In this document: positions 7,325 to 15,735 of the stretch, one piece after another | How the letters are laid out: the number at the start of each line of letters is the position of its first letter | How positions within the stretch are numbered: the stretch's first letter is position 1 | Assembly: GCA_039931245.1 (NCBI GenBank) | Contig: JBDTSH010000022.1 | Span: 1-39,988, forward strand | From: UBA4729 sp039931245 | GTDB lineage: Bacteria; Patescibacteriota; Saccharimonadia; Saccharimonadales; UBA4665 | DNA: 39,988 bases | Direction: 5' to 3' | The notes under the pieces: model-generated | Seen by the model: only the letters and a program-made list of their open reading frames with translations | The model's database searches: none | Told to the model about the DNA's origin: nothing | Position numbers and translations under genes: made by a program

Positions 7325-8019
7325 ACACTGATCATTTACGGCTTGAACAACTCCGGCAGTCCGGCCGGCGAGTCACTTACAAAAAAGGCGAAATTATCCT
7401 CCGCCCGGATGATCAAACGACTGATATTTATTTCATTGTCAGCGGCTTAGTTAAATCCTACGTGATCGACGATCACGGGGAACATTACATTCACATCGTT
7501 TTCACAGATGATGAGATCTTTCCGCTGGCCTGGATAATCAACAAAGAGGGCCTCGATCTTTACTTCGAAGCCCAGACAGATTGCAGCATCATTCGCCTAG
7601 CTAAAAGAATATTCTTAAAGGCCATCAAAACCGATGCCGAAGTAGCCTTCAGTATGCTCAGTAAAATACTTGACCAATATGTCCTCTATCAAGCCCGGGT
7701 CGATAACTTGGAGTACAAAACCGCCCGACAGAGGCTGGCTTACCGGCTGATCTTTATGTGCCGCCGCTTTGGAATGCAAAACGACGACGGGGCGATCGTT
7801 TTGCCGCGCTTGACACACAGCGACTTGGCCTCAACCATCAATTTGGCCCGGGAAAGCGTCAGCCGCGAATTGAGCCGTTTCGAAAAACTAGGCCTTATCA
7901 GTTCACAAGATGGGCGGCTACTGGTGCTTAATCCCGATGGGCTGCGCCTGCAGATCGGCAAGGACCTTCGATCGTTATTTATCGATGATTACACCTATCC
8001 AACCTGGAAAGGCGTCTAA
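7312..8019 (+). CDS. Crp/Fnr family transcriptional regulator
   Basis: A 235-residue protein with a cyclic-nucleotide-binding-type beta barrel (~20-105; 'KKGEIILRPDDQTTDIYFIVSGLVKSY'), a dimerisation helix (~108-145) and a winged helix-turn-helix (~165-208; 'LTHSDLASTINLARESVSRELSRFEKLGLI'). There is no Fnr-type cysteine cluster, and the classic cAMP pocket motif RxS is not evident, so the effector is unknown. An inverted repeat and the glycosylation operon lie directly upstream and pgi directly downstream; either could be targets. The ATG at 7312 is the natural start by domain length but has a weak ribosome binding site. Confidence 0.88.
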   Translation: MQALNTDHLRLEQLRQSGRRVTYKKGEIILRPDDQTTDIYFIVSGLVKSYVIDDHGEHYIHIVFTDDEIFPLAWIINKEGLDLYFEAQTDCSIIRLAKRIFLKAIKTDAEVAFSMLSKILDQYVLYQARVDNLEYKTARQRLAYRLIFMCRRFGMQNDDGAIVLPRLTHSDLASTINLARESVSRELSRFEKLGLISSQDGRLLVLNPDGLRLQIGKDLRSLFIDDYTYPTWKGV

Positions 8020-8060
8020 GGACCGGCCCTCCCCGCTGAACCGGGCAAGGGCGAGCGACT

Positions 8061-8077
8061 GGTTCGTTACTCGAACC
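8061..8077. repeat. Inverted repeat over the pgi -35 region
   Basis: GGTTCG (8061-8066), 5-base spacer, CGAACC (8072-8077): a perfect 6-base inverted repeat covering the -35 position of the pgi promoter. Candidate operator; it could also be a weak hairpin at the end of the Crp/Fnr transcript. Confidence 0.35.
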
Positions 8078-8094
8078 GACGTCTGCTTTTAAAG

Positions 8095-8103
8095 TGCTAT
8101 AGT
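8095..8103 (+). promoter_or_regulatory. Extended -10 of pgi
   Basis: TGC-TATAGT, with a predicted start near 8110. The leader then carries AAGAGG (8121-8126), 5 bases before the ATG at 8132. Confidence 0.5.
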
Positions 8104-8131
8104 TAAGCCATAAAGCGTAAAAGAGGTACTT

Positions 8132-9748
8132 ATGATGAAACTGACCGACATGCCGCAGTGGCAAGCCCTGCATACCCACTCACTCCACATGAAAGAATCC
8201 CACCTTCGCGATCTGTTTAACGCCGACAGCTCGCGCGGCCCCGCCTTTAGCCTCCAAGCCGCCGACATACTGGCCGACTATTCCAAGAACCTCATCACCC
8301 AAGAAACCCTCGGTCTGCTGTTTGACCTGGCACGAGCCAGCAAAGTGGAAGACCTGCGTGACGCCATGTTTGCCGGAGAGAAAATCAACACAACCGAGAA
8401 TCGCGCCGTACTGCACACCGCCCTGAGGAATCAATCCCCCACACCAGTTCTGACCGATAACCACGATGTCATGCCCGACATTACAACCGTTCTACAAAAA
8501 ATGGCGGACTTCAGTAACCGAATACGCAGCGGGCAATGGCTCGGACACAGCGGCCAACCAATTAAAAACATCGTAAATATCGGTATTGGGGGGTCAGACC
8601 TGGGCCCCGTTATGGCAACCGAAGCCCTCAAGTATTACTCGCAACGCGATCTCTCAGTGCGGTTTATCTCGAACATTGATGCGACTCAGTTCGTCGAAGT
8701 CACCCGCGATCTCGATCCGGCCGAAACCCTCTTTATTGTGGCCTCTAAAACCTTCACTACCGATGAGACAATGACGAACGCCCGCAGCGCCCGCCAGTGG
8801 CTGCTGGAATCACTCGCTGAAGAATCCGCCGTCGCCCGACACTTCGTGGCAGTATCGACCAACGCCGCCAAAGTCCGCGAATTTGGCATCGACCCGGCGA
8901 ACATGTTTGAGTTCTGGGATTGGGTTGGCGGCCGTTATTCTCTGACGAGTGCCATCGGGCTATCGATCATGGTTGCCATCGGACCTGAGAATTTTAAACT
9001 GCTGCTCGAGGGATTCTACGAGATGGACGAGCACTTTAAGAGCGCCCCGCTCGAGAAGAACCTCCCCGTTATTCTTGCCCTGATCAGCTTGTGGTACTCC
9101 AACTTTTTTGACGCGGAAGCGGAGGCGATTCTCCCCTATGACCAATATCTCCACCGCTTTGCGGCTTACTTTCAACAAGGCAACATGGAAAGCAACGGTA
9201 AATCCGTCACCAAAGACGGCGCCGTCGTCGACTATCCCACTGGCCCAGTGATATGGGGCGAGCCCGGCACCAACGGCCAGCACGCTTTTTACCAACTACT
9301 GCACCAAGGTACCCGCTTAATTCCGGCTGATTTTATTGGCTTCGCCCAGCCACTCAACCCCCTGGGAGACCACCACGTAAAATTAAGCGCCAATTTACTC
9401 GCCCAAACCCGCGCCTTGGCATTTGGCAAGACCGCCGATGAAGTGCGCGCCGATGGTGTGCCCGAAGCCCTCGTTCCGCACCGTACCTTTCCGGGCAACC
9501 GGCCGACCAATACTCTGCTGTTGCCAAAATTGACGCCTAAGACCCTCGGCGAACTCATCGCCCTCTATGAGCATAAGATTTTTGTCCAAGGGGCTATTTG
9601 GAATATTAATTCGTTTGACCAATGGGGCGTCGAGCTCGGCAAAGCCCTCGCCCAAGATCTGTTTGGGCAGCTGAAATCGGGCCAGCTAAGCGAGCTCAAT
9701 GATAGTTCGACTGCTCACTTGTTAGCCGCCCTCCAACGTCTGTCGTAG
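8132..9748 (+). CDS. pgi: Glucose-6-phosphate isomerase
   Basis: A 538-residue protein, full length for the long bacterial form. It interconverts glucose 6-phosphate and fructose 6-phosphate in the cytoplasm. Visible signatures are 'NIGIGGSDLGP' (149-159), 'SKTFTTDETMTNA' (205-217), 'WDWVGGRYSLTS' (262-273), 'QQGNMESNGKS' with Glu353, 'GEPGTNGQHAFYQ' with His384 and 'NSFDQWGVELGK' with Lys504; these three match the catalytic Glu, His and Lys of the family. Two adjacent ATGs (8132, 8135) both suit the AAGAGG ribosome binding site. It is a single-gene unit with its own promoter. It is convergent with the membrane-protein gene downstream; only a weak hairpin without a T-run (9761-9789) lies between them. 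Confidence 0.97.
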   Translation: MMKLTDMPQWQALHTHSLHMKESHLRDLFNADSSRGPAFSLQAADILADYSKNLITQETLGLLFDLARASKVEDLRDAMFAGEKINTTENRAVLHTALRNQSPTPVLTDNHDVMPDITTVLQKMADFSNRIRSGQWLGHSGQPIKNIVNIGIGGSDLGPVMATEALKYYSQRDLSVRFISNIDATQFVEVTRDLDPAETLFIVASKTFTTDETMTNARSARQWLLESLAEESAVARHFVAVSTNAAKVREFGIDPANMFEFWDWVGGRYSLTSAIGLSIMVAIGPENFKLLLEGFYEMDEHFKSAPLEKNLPVILALISLWYSNFFDAEAEAILPYDQYLHRFAAYFQQGNMESNGKSVTKDGAVVDYPTGPVIWGEPGTNGQHAFYQLLHQGTRLIPADFIGFAQPLNPLGDHHVKLSANLLAQTRALAFGKTADEVRADGVPEALVPHRTFPGNRPTNTLLLPKLTPKTLGELIALYEHKIFVQGAIWNINSFDQWGVELGKALAQDLFGQLKSGQLSELNDSSTAHLLAALQRLS

Positions 9749-9760
9749 AAAAACCTGTCG

Positions 9761-9789
9761 GCTGCCTCGGGATGATATTCTCAGGCAGC
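9761..9789. terminator. Weak hairpin between convergent genes
   Basis: GCTGCCT (9761-9767) pairs with AGGCAGC (9783-9789) across a 15-base loop. No T-run follows, so termination here is doubtful. Confidence 0.25.
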
Positions 9790-9849
9790 TTGAACGCTTG
9801 CCTCCAAGGTCATCCGCCTTGCGCGCGACGGAACTTCACTCCAAGGAGG

Positions 9850-10782
9850 CTACGTTACCTCTTCTAAATATTTCAATTTATTAGTCCCGCGGTCTATCAG
9901 GGCGAAGCCGAGTAACGTCAAGCTGAGCACGGCGTACAGGGTGACTATGCCGACGCCGAAACTGTTCAGAGTGGACGAAGATATCATTAATATTTGCGCC
10001 ACAAAAATGCTCAGCATGACGGCCAAAATACCGAGGTAAAAATCCCGAAACATCCGTTTATATATCATCCCCGGCGTATGATACGAGTAACGGGCTAAAT
10101 TTACGGCCGCCAACAAGCCGAGTGACCAGCTAATTATATAGGGAAGGACGTAGCTCCCCATAAGTACGTTCGGGGAAGCGTCAAATCCCGGCATACCGTG
10201 CCCGCTCATTAAGTCAGTGGTGTGGGCATAAAAATTCGCAACAAACAGGGCGACGAATAACGTGAAAGTCGCGACATAGACCAGTTCTTTCCGGCGATTT
10301 TGGCCGCTCAAGTCGACTAACCCGGCGAGCTGACGAGAACCAATATAGAGCAGGACCGTCGCGACCAGGGCAATAGCCAGCGGCACATAGTGTTGGATCA
10401 CCACGGCTGCCGTCCCCAGCGCACCATGACGCTCCAGCCCAACCAATACGTCACTGATCGTCAGCGTCATTATGTAGGCCGCCAGCAGAAACAAGCCGTT
10501 CGCGATATGACCCAGTCGGCTGCCGTCATCACTTTTATTGATTCTGGCCGCGTAGCTTTTGAACCGAAACGCACAACGCAGGGCGATCAACCAGATGAGA
10601 AGTTCCAGAAAAGTAATAGATATTCGCACTGCCACGCTGTGAGGTAAGAAGCCATCGGTGCCATCAAAACTCCAGGACGTTTTCCAGAATAACACGAGCA
10701 TCACAAGAGTGGCGGCAACACCGATAGCGTAGACGAGAGACGAGTATCTCCAGAGCTGTTTACTGCTGAATCTTGCTTTCAT
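9850..10782 (-). CDS. Hypothetical membrane protein, about 8 TM helices
   Basis: A 310-residue integral membrane protein with roughly eight hydrophobic helices: ~15-32, ~50-68, ~90-112, ~128-147, ~168-186, ~208-228, ~247-268 and ~276-296. A central loop contains 'HTTDLMSGHGMPGFD', rich in His and Asp, which could bind a metal or ligand, but no known family signature is recognised. The N-terminus is basic (MKARFSSKQLWR), fitting a cytoplasmic start. AAAGG lies 6 bases before the ATG, with a -10 (TATAAT) 25 bases further up. Transport, sensing or an assembly role are all possible; I do not assign one. Confidence 0.75.
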   Translation of the reverse strand: MKARFSSKQLWRYSSLVYAIGVAATLVMLVLFWKTSWSFDGTDGFLPHSVAVRISITFLELLIWLIALRCAFRFKSYAARINKSDDGSRLGHIANGLFLLAAYIMTLTISDVLVGLERHGALGTAAVVIQHYVPLAIALVATVLLYIGSRQLAGLVDLSGQNRRKELVYVATFTLFVALFVANFYAHTTDLMSGHGMPGFDASPNVLMGSYVLPYIISWSLGLLAAVNLARYSYHTPGMIYKRMFRDFYLGILAVMLSIFVAQILMISSSTLNSFGVGIVTLYAVLSLTLLGFALIDRGTNKLKYLEEVT

Positions 10783-10813
10783 CGGCTGCCTTTAACTGAT
10801 TTGTGTAGAAATT

Positions 10814-10819
10814 ATTATA
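10814..10819 (-). promoter_or_regulatory. -10 box of the 310-aa membrane protein gene
   Basis: TATAAT on the minus strand. The predicted start near 10807 gives a ~25-base leader containing AAAGG. No clear -35. Confidence 0.5.
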
Positions 10820-10885
10820 CACCCCCTTAATTCGCCCGTTGTGATATATATCCGCCCCGCTTGTGATAATACTCCGGCGGCCGTA

Positions 10886-10914
10886 TTGCGCATCCGTCTT
10901 GATTATGCTACAGT
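10886..10914 (+). promoter_or_regulatory. Promoter of the DEAD-box helicase gene
   Basis: TTGCGC (10886-10891), 17-base spacer ending in TGC, then TACAGT (10909-10914). This leaves a leader of about 100 bases before the ATG at 11024, unusually long for this window and reminiscent of long leaders on cold-responsive helicase genes (inference). Confidence 0.45.
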
Positions 10915-11023
10915 TAAGCTATTGTTAAAGATGAATCCGGGTTTTGTACACTAGTTACTCGATTTTTCATTGCCGACAATCGCCAGTAACTAATTACATA
11001 ACTCACAAAGGATTCTTTTTTTT

Positions 11024-12223
11024 ATGTCTTACACAGATTATAGTCAACGCCGCGGCTCAGGCCGTCCTAGCTCATTTCGCTCCAACAACAACCGGGGCAG
11101 CAAACGCGGACCCAAAAAGGAAAACATCCCGTCAGCCCGTTTTATTAAAGCAGCGATCCCTGTACAGATCGACGACTTTACTCCGGTCCACGCTTTTGCG
11201 GACTTTCCTCTGCACGAAATAATTCAGCGCAACGTCGTTAATAAGGGCTATACGGCACCGACACCAATTCAGGATCAAGCTATCCCGATTGGCTTGAACG
11301 GACAAGATGTTATCGGTATCGCCAACACCGGAACCGGCAAAACAGTCGCTTTTGCTCTACCGGTATTAGACAAACTTATGAGCAACCCCGGCTCGCGTGT
11401 TTTGATCATGGCCCCGACCCGTGAGTTGGCCCAACAGATTGAAGACGAGTGCCGCACGTTCGCTAAAGGCAGCGGCCTGTTTGGCGCCCTACTCATCGGC
11501 GGCACCGCCATGGGCCCACAACTCCGCGACCTACGGGCGAACCCCCAGATCGTTATCGGCACACCGGGACGCATCAAGGATCACATGGAACGCGGCAGCC
11601 TCAAGCTGCACGATGTCAACCTCGTCGTTCTCGACGAAGCCGATCGGATGCTCGACATGGGCTTCATCGACGATATCCGGGAAATTTTGAGCCACTGTGC
11701 CCCACAACGCCAGTCTTTCTTCTTTTCAGCCACTTTAGACAATCGCGTCAAGGGCTTGGTCGAAACTTTCATGAACAACCCCGTCAATATCTATGTCAAA
11801 ACCGGTGAAACCAGCGATAACGTCGAACAAAACGTCGTCCGCTACGGTTCTCACCACGAGAAGATTGAAAAACTACATGACTTGCTCACCAATACGGTGG
11901 GGATGAAAGCCCTCGTCTTTGATGATACGCAACGCAGTGTCGAACGACTCAGTCAAGAATTGATTGACCGCGGCTTCCGGGCCGACGCCATTCATGGCGG
12001 CAAGTCGCAATCACAGCGCCAGCGCTCACTCGATAGCTTCAAACGTAGCAACATTTCGATTTTGGTGGCCACCGATGTTGCAGCACGGGGCATTGACGTC
12101 GTCGACATCACCCACGTGATCAACTACTCAACGCCGCAGTCCTACTCCGACTACGTCCACCGCATTGGCCGAGCCGGCCGTGCCGGCCACATGGGCAACG
12201 CCCTGACGTTCATCGAACGCTAA
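11024..12223 (+). CDS. DEAD-box ATP-dependent RNA helicase (RhlE-like)
   Basis: A 399-residue protein with the full motif set: Q motif ('YTAPTPIQDQAIP', ~76-88), Walker A 'NTGTGKT' (101-107), 'PTRELAQQ' (131-138), 'DEAD' (204-207), 'SAT' (235-237), 'VATDVAARGID' (348-358) and 'HRIGRAGR' (379-386). It unwinds short RNA duplexes with ATP, likely in ribosome assembly or mRNA turnover. The first ~45 residues are basic and rich in Gly, Ser and Asn, an RNA-binding tail moved to the N-terminus; the usual C-terminal RGG-type tail is absent, as the protein ends right after motif VI. AAAGGA lies 11 bases before the ATG. A strong intrinsic terminator follows. Confidence 0.95.
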   Translation: MSYTDYSQRRGSGRPSSFRSNNNRGSKRGPKKENIPSARFIKAAIPVQIDDFTPVHAFADFPLHEIIQRNVVNKGYTAPTPIQDQAIPIGLNGQDVIGIANTGTGKTVAFALPVLDKLMSNPGSRVLIMAPTRELAQQIEDECRTFAKGSGLFGALLIGGTAMGPQLRDLRANPQIVIGTPGRIKDHMERGSLKLHDVNLVVLDEADRMLDMGFIDDIREILSHCAPQRQSFFFSATLDNRVKGLVETFMNNPVNIYVKTGETSDNVEQNVVRYGSHHEKIEKLHDLLTNTVGMKALVFDDTQRSVERLSQELIDRGFRADAIHGGKSQSQRQRSLDSFKRSNISILVATDVAARGIDVVDITHVINYSTPQSYSDYVHRIGRAGRAGHMGNALTFIER

Positions 12224-12248
12224 GCCCGGCTGTCATAAGCTCTCCCTC

Positions 12249-12275
12249 GCCCCGGTAAATTTTTATCGGGGCTTT
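12249..12275 (+). terminator. Intrinsic terminator of the DEAD-box helicase gene
   Basis: GCCCCGGTAAA (12249-12259) pairs with TTTATCGGGGC (12262-12272), 11 pairs with one G-T, followed by TTT. Confidence 0.7.
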
Positions 12276-12391
12276 GATGTATGCCGATCGACCGCTGTTA
12301 CGTAACGCCCCTTTCCCAAAAAAAACGGCCAAAGTGGATCGATATCACCATAATTTAAAGCCAAACGTGTTATATTTAGTACCACAGGTTA

Positions 12392-12397
12392 TATAAT
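12392..12397 (+). promoter_or_regulatory. -10 box of the response-regulator gene
   Basis: TATAAT. It ends 9 bases before an in-frame ATG at 12407 and 36 bases before the family-typical ATG at 12434. No clear -35. Confidence 0.45.
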
Positions 12398-12433
12398 TGA
12401 ATAATTATGTTAAGGCTGACGAGAGATATCACC

Positions 12434-13132
12434 ATGCTAAAACTGTTACTAATCGATGATGACTCAGGTATAACGACCGCCCTGACCCATGCCCTAGCCA
12501 CTTCGTATGAACTTGACATTGCCCGCACCGGAACGGGCGGCCTCCACAAGGCCGATACTTTTCACTATGACGTCATTCTTCTCGATCTTAAGCTCCCCGA
12601 TATGACCGGGCTCGACGTCTGTGAGCGATTGCGGCGCTCGGGGGTCACCGCCCCCATCTTGATTCTGTCCGGGGAGACAAAAGTACTTAGCAAAGTTAGC
12701 TTGCTTGATGCCGGCGCCGACGATTACCTAACTAAGCCGTTCAGCCTCGGCGAGCTCAAAGCTCGGTTACGGGTGCTGTCCCGGCGGGTCGAAACCACCC
12801 AACCCAAAAAACATCGCTTGCAAACGGCCGGATTGACCCTCGACAGCGATACCCACCGCGTCACCCGCGCCGGGCAAACAATCAAACTCCGGCGCAAAGA
12901 ATTCGCCATGCTAGAGTGCTTGATGCTGCATGCTGGCAGCGTCGTTTCGCGTAACACGCTGACGAACCACGCCTGGCGTGAAAACGAGGACCCTTGGACG
13001 AATACGATTGATGTGCATATTAAATACTTACGCGATAAGATTGACCGCCCTTTTGACACCCCCCTGATTAAGACCGTCCACGGCTTAGGTTACAAATTAG
13101 AAGTTTCCGTTCAGACCAGCAAACCGCTTTAG
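12434..13132 (+). CDS. OmpR/PhoB-type response regulator
   Basis: A 232-residue two-domain regulator. The receiver domain (~1-115) has the acidic pair in 'LLLIDDD' (Asp8, Asp9), phospho-acceptor Asp51 in 'ILLDLKLPD' and Lys101 in 'YLTKPF'. The C-terminal winged helix (~130-225) ends with 'IKTVHGLGYKLE', the OmpR-family wing. It would be phosphorylated by the kinase encoded next and act as a promoter-binding dimer. The ATG at 12434 gives the canonical N-terminus with a weak GAGAG upstream. An in-frame ATG at 12407 adds nine residues and sits close to the -10, so it could be used as a near-leaderless start. Confidence 0.92.
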   Translation: MLKLLLIDDDSGITTALTHALATSYELDIARTGTGGLHKADTFHYDVILLDLKLPDMTGLDVCERLRRSGVTAPILILSGETKVLSKVSLLDAGADDYLTKPFSLGELKARLRVLSRRVETTQPKKHRLQTAGLTLDSDTHRVTRAGQTIKLRRKEFAMLECLMLHAGSVVSRNTLTNHAWRENEDPWTNTIDVHIKYLRDKIDRPFDTPLIKTVHGLGYKLEVSVQTSKPL

Positions 13133-13235
13133 ACCCCCGGGCAACGGCTAGTGTTACGCGAACTGGCTATTTGCTCTTCCGGTCAGTTAGGACTAAGCTT
13201 ACTCATACTGTATTTATCATAAGTCTTAATGTCAT

Positions 13236-14705
13236 ATGAAATATATTCACTACCCCCGGCATTTATTCCAAGCTTTCATCCAGATGATGAGGCCGCGCAG
13301 TCGCGGATCCGACAAGCAACGGCAAAAACTTATCCTCGAAGTCTTCTTTATTGGCTTCGTGTCAGCCGCCATTATCGCCTCGATTAATTGTGCCATCAAT
13401 TTCATCGTTGAGCCCTCGCCTTATTATCGCAACAAGCTTCTCATCACACTGTTAGCCAGCGCCTTCTTGATTGGTCTGGCCTACGCTTTTCGAAAAGGCT
13501 ATCAACGAGTATCCGGCCGTATTTTTGTCGTACTGTTAGCTTTTATTGCCGTCCTGCTGACTGTTCAGCTCGGTTTTGACGTCCCCCAGGTTCAGCTTTT
13601 CTATGCCCTGATCCTGATCTTTGTGGGCGTGCTCATTAACGCCCGAGTGGGTCTGACCATCATCGGTATCATCATGACCCTCGGACTGGTCGTCGCTAAT
13701 CTACAGATTTATAACAAATTAAATCCCGGTTCACAGTGGCTGACCAACACCTTTATTTACGGCCGGCCGGCCGGCTATGCCATCATTATGAGTACCGTTG
13801 GGTTAGTCTCCTTGCTTACCGGCAGCGTAATTAACCGCTCATGGCGGCGAGCAAGATCTAAGGAAAGGGCCGTGCTGTCCGATCGTGTCGACCTCGAAGA
13901 TAAAATCAGCGAACGGACTCGTCAGCTGAAGGAAGCCCAGCTTATGCGCTCCATGGAGCTCCAACGCTTCGCCGAGTTTGGCCGTTTGAACGCAAATTTA
14001 ATTCATGACTTAACTAATCCATTGACCGCCGCAACTATTAACCTGGATATGCTCGATCATACCCAAGACGCCGCCTTATTACTGCGCGTCCGCCAAAACC
14101 TCAAACACGTTGAACGGTACGTCGAGGCGGCCCGCCAACAAGTCAAAGGTCAAAGCACTATAAGTTCCTTCAGCGTCAGAGCAGAACTAACACAATTACT
14201 GGAGAGTCTCCGGCCGCGGGCCGATCAAGCCAACGTCATAGTGAAGCTACAGCCCGGCGGTAATTTCAAATTAACTGGCGACGCCGTTAAGTTCAATAAG
14301 CTGATGTCCAATCTCATCGCCAATGCGATTGACGCCTATGTGGGGATAGAAACTGACGCCGACAAGCTCGTCGAAGTAGCGGTAAGCCAGACCGACGCCG
14401 GGATGCAATGCTCAGTCATTGACCGGGGAGTCGGCATTCCCCCTGACGCCATCAAAAAGATATACGAGCCTTTCTACAGCACAAAGTCAGATTCACCTAC
14501 CAGTATGGGGATTGGCTTGGCGATGGTGAAGCAGTTTGTGGAGCATGATTTTAATGGCAAAATAACAGTCAAGAGTTCCCCGGCCACCGGCACATACTTC
14601 CTCGTAAAATTGAGCCGACAGCCGCTCAAAGCGGCAACCCCGCGCCCCGTTAAAAGATTATCGGCCGGGAGTCTGGCCAGCCCCATTAGTGCCGAAAGCG
14701 CGTAA
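13236..14705 (+). CDS. Membrane sensor histidine kinase
   Basis: A 489-residue kinase. About six TM helices fill residues ~31-200 with very short loops, so it senses within or at the membrane rather than through a periplasmic domain. A coiled linker (~215-245) leads to the H-box 'NLIHDLTNPLTAA' (His257), and the HATPase domain holds the N box 'NLIANAIDA' (359-367), G1 'DRGVGIP' (396-402) and G2 'MGIGLAM' (424-430). The H-box with Asp and Asn-Pro-Leu is of the HDxxNPL type. It lies 103 bases after the response regulator and is its likely partner. The ribosome binding site is poor; a TATCAT (13215-13220) may be a separate -10. The last ~35 residues are low-complexity. Confidence 0.92.
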   Translation: MKYIHYPRHLFQAFIQMMRPRSRGSDKQRQKLILEVFFIGFVSAAIIASINCAINFIVEPSPYYRNKLLITLLASAFLIGLAYAFRKGYQRVSGRIFVVLLAFIAVLLTVQLGFDVPQVQLFYALILIFVGVLINARVGLTIIGIIMTLGLVVANLQIYNKLNPGSQWLTNTFIYGRPAGYAIIMSTVGLVSLLTGSVINRSWRRARSKERAVLSDRVDLEDKISERTRQLKEAQLMRSMELQRFAEFGRLNANLIHDLTNPLTAATINLDMLDHTQDAALLLRVRQNLKHVERYVEAARQQVKGQSTISSFSVRAELTQLLESLRPRADQANVIVKLQPGGNFKLTGDAVKFNKLMSNLIANAIDAYVGIETDADKLVEVAVSQTDAGMQCSVIDRGVGIPPDAIKKIYEPFYSTKSDSPTSMGIGLAMVKQFVEHDFNGKITVKSSPATGTYFLVKLSRQPLKAATPRPVKRLSAGSLASPISAESA

Positions 14706-14730
14706 CTTAAAAAGTTCAGACGCGTAATTG

Positions 14731-14739
14731 TGCTAAACT
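14731..14739 (+). promoter_or_regulatory. Extended -10 of the 150-aa gene
   Basis: TGC-TAAACT, 14 bases before the ATG at 14754. A palindrome AACTT-AAA-AAGTT (14704-14716) overlaps the kinase stop codon and the -35 position. Confidence 0.4.
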
Positions 14740-14753
14740 GACCTGTAGAACTT

Positions 14754-15206
14754 ATGGCTAAATCCGTTACAACCCCCTCGAAAAAAAATACGATGAAGCC
14801 AACGACAACGAGCCCAACGGCGCCCCCGCCCAAGACCGCCCAAAGCTTGCTCATCACTTTGCCGATATTGGCCGTCGTGCTCGTAGCAATTGGCTACATC
14901 GAGCAGCGCACAGCGACGTTTTCGACCGGTCAACGAGTTACCACGCAAGCCACGGAATCGGCTAAAGCGACGCTTCTGATATCGGCCCACAGCCAGCAAT
15001 CTCTCGAACCGATTTCCGTTTCTGTCACTGAAGGACTGATAGATCCAGCCGCAGGGAGCCTCGGCGACAGCGGTGGTTCTGGCGCCGCTCAACCTACCGT
15101 CACGACACTCCAGGCTGCCGCCAGCACCCCATCGACCGATGACGCTTCGGCTCTACAGGCTCATAAACCCGCCCAGTCGTTCGCCCAGCTATTAGAACAA
15201 TTGTAA
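14754..15206 (+). CDS. Hypothetical single-TM Ser/Thr/Pro-rich protein
   Basis: A 150-residue protein with a short basic, Thr/Pro-rich cytoplasmic start (~1-28), one TM helix (~30-48, 'SLLITLPILAVVLVAIGYIEQ') and a ~100-residue outer part rich in Ser, Thr, Ala and Gln without cysteines. No known domain is recognised. The outer part looks disordered, perhaps a surface linker. It has its own promoter element but follows the two-component pair closely, so a functional link to the sensor is possible but unproven. Confidence 0.65.
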   Translation: MAKSVTTPSKKNTMKPTTTSPTAPPPKTAQSLLITLPILAVVLVAIGYIEQRTATFSTGQRVTTQATESAKATLLISAHSQQSLEPISVSVTEGLIDPAAGSLGDSGGSGAAQPTVTTLQAAASTPSTDDASALQAHKPAQSFAQLLEQL

Positions 15207-15209
15207 TTA

Positions 15210-15238
15210 TTTACTTAGGGTAAGTAATCGTTTATACT
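15210..15238 (+). promoter_or_regulatory. marR promoter with overlapping operator
   Basis: -35 TTTACT (15210-15215), 17-base spacer, -10 TATACT (15233-15238), then 6 bases to the marR ATG at 15245 (leaderless). A perfect inverted repeat TTACTTA-GGG-TAAGTAA (15211-15227) covers the -35 and spacer, the expected place for an autorepressor site. Confidence 0.7.
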
Positions 15239-15244
15239 GAGGTC

Positions 15245-15733
15245 ATGCCGACACAACAGGAAAGCATTATCGCCCTTGAGCTCGCAATGCGAACAATGGT
15301 GCAGACGATTAAACGGCCGCAGACCTGGACGACATTGACGGCCCGGGCGGGCTTGACTATCGACCGCCCCGGCGCAACTATTCTACGGATACTGGCTTCT
15401 CAACCGGGTACCTGGCGTCTGCACGATCTGGCCGAGCGGATTGGTGTTGAGGCGCCCTCAGTCACCCGCAAGGTGCAGCAGCTCGAGCAAGCTGGCCTGC
15501 TCGTTCGGGAACGTGACCCGCAAGACGGTCGGGCGTTCAGTGTCGTGCTGAGTCCGACCGGGCGCGATGTCGCCCTGAAGCTCGAGGCCGCTCAACGCGT
15601 CGTGCTGGAAGAAGCGCTGCAAGACTGGCCCGCCGCCGATCTCGCTCAATTTATCAATTTATTTCAACGCTTTAGCGCCGACCTTAACCGTCCAAGCAAA
15701 ACCGCCTCACCCCAACCAATTAATAAGGATTAG
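15245..15733 (+). CDS. MarR family transcriptional regulator
   Basis: A 162-residue MarR-type winged helix protein: 'LHDLAERIGVEAPSVTRKVQQLEQAGLLVRERDPQDGRAFSVVLSPTGRDV' (about residues 59-110) is the classic helix-turn-helix plus wing with its DxR core, flanked by dimerisation helices. Such proteins repress a neighbouring exporter until a ligand binds. Here the exporter gene starts 2 bases after the marR stop, and a palindrome covers the shared promoter, so autoregulation of a marR-exporter operon is likely. The ATG at 15245 directly follows the -10, giving a leaderless start. Confidence 0.92.
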   Translation: MPTQQESIIALELAMRTMVQTIKRPQTWTTLTARAGLTIDRPGATILRILASQPGTWRLHDLAERIGVEAPSVTRKVQQLEQAGLLVRERDPQDGRAFSVVLSPTGRDVALKLEAAQRVVLEEALQDWPAADLAQFINLFQRFSADLNRPSKTASPQPINKD

Positions 15734-15735
15734 TA

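Noticed and set aside
9799..9849. GCCTCC/GGAGGC arms as a terminator downstream of the 310-aa membrane gene
   Set aside because: Only six pairs across a long loop and no T-run on either strand.
10944..11222. 92-codon plus-strand frame overlapping the start of the DEAD-box gene
   Set aside because: Its second half is the helicase coding sequence in another frame; no ribosome binding site and no protein-like pattern.
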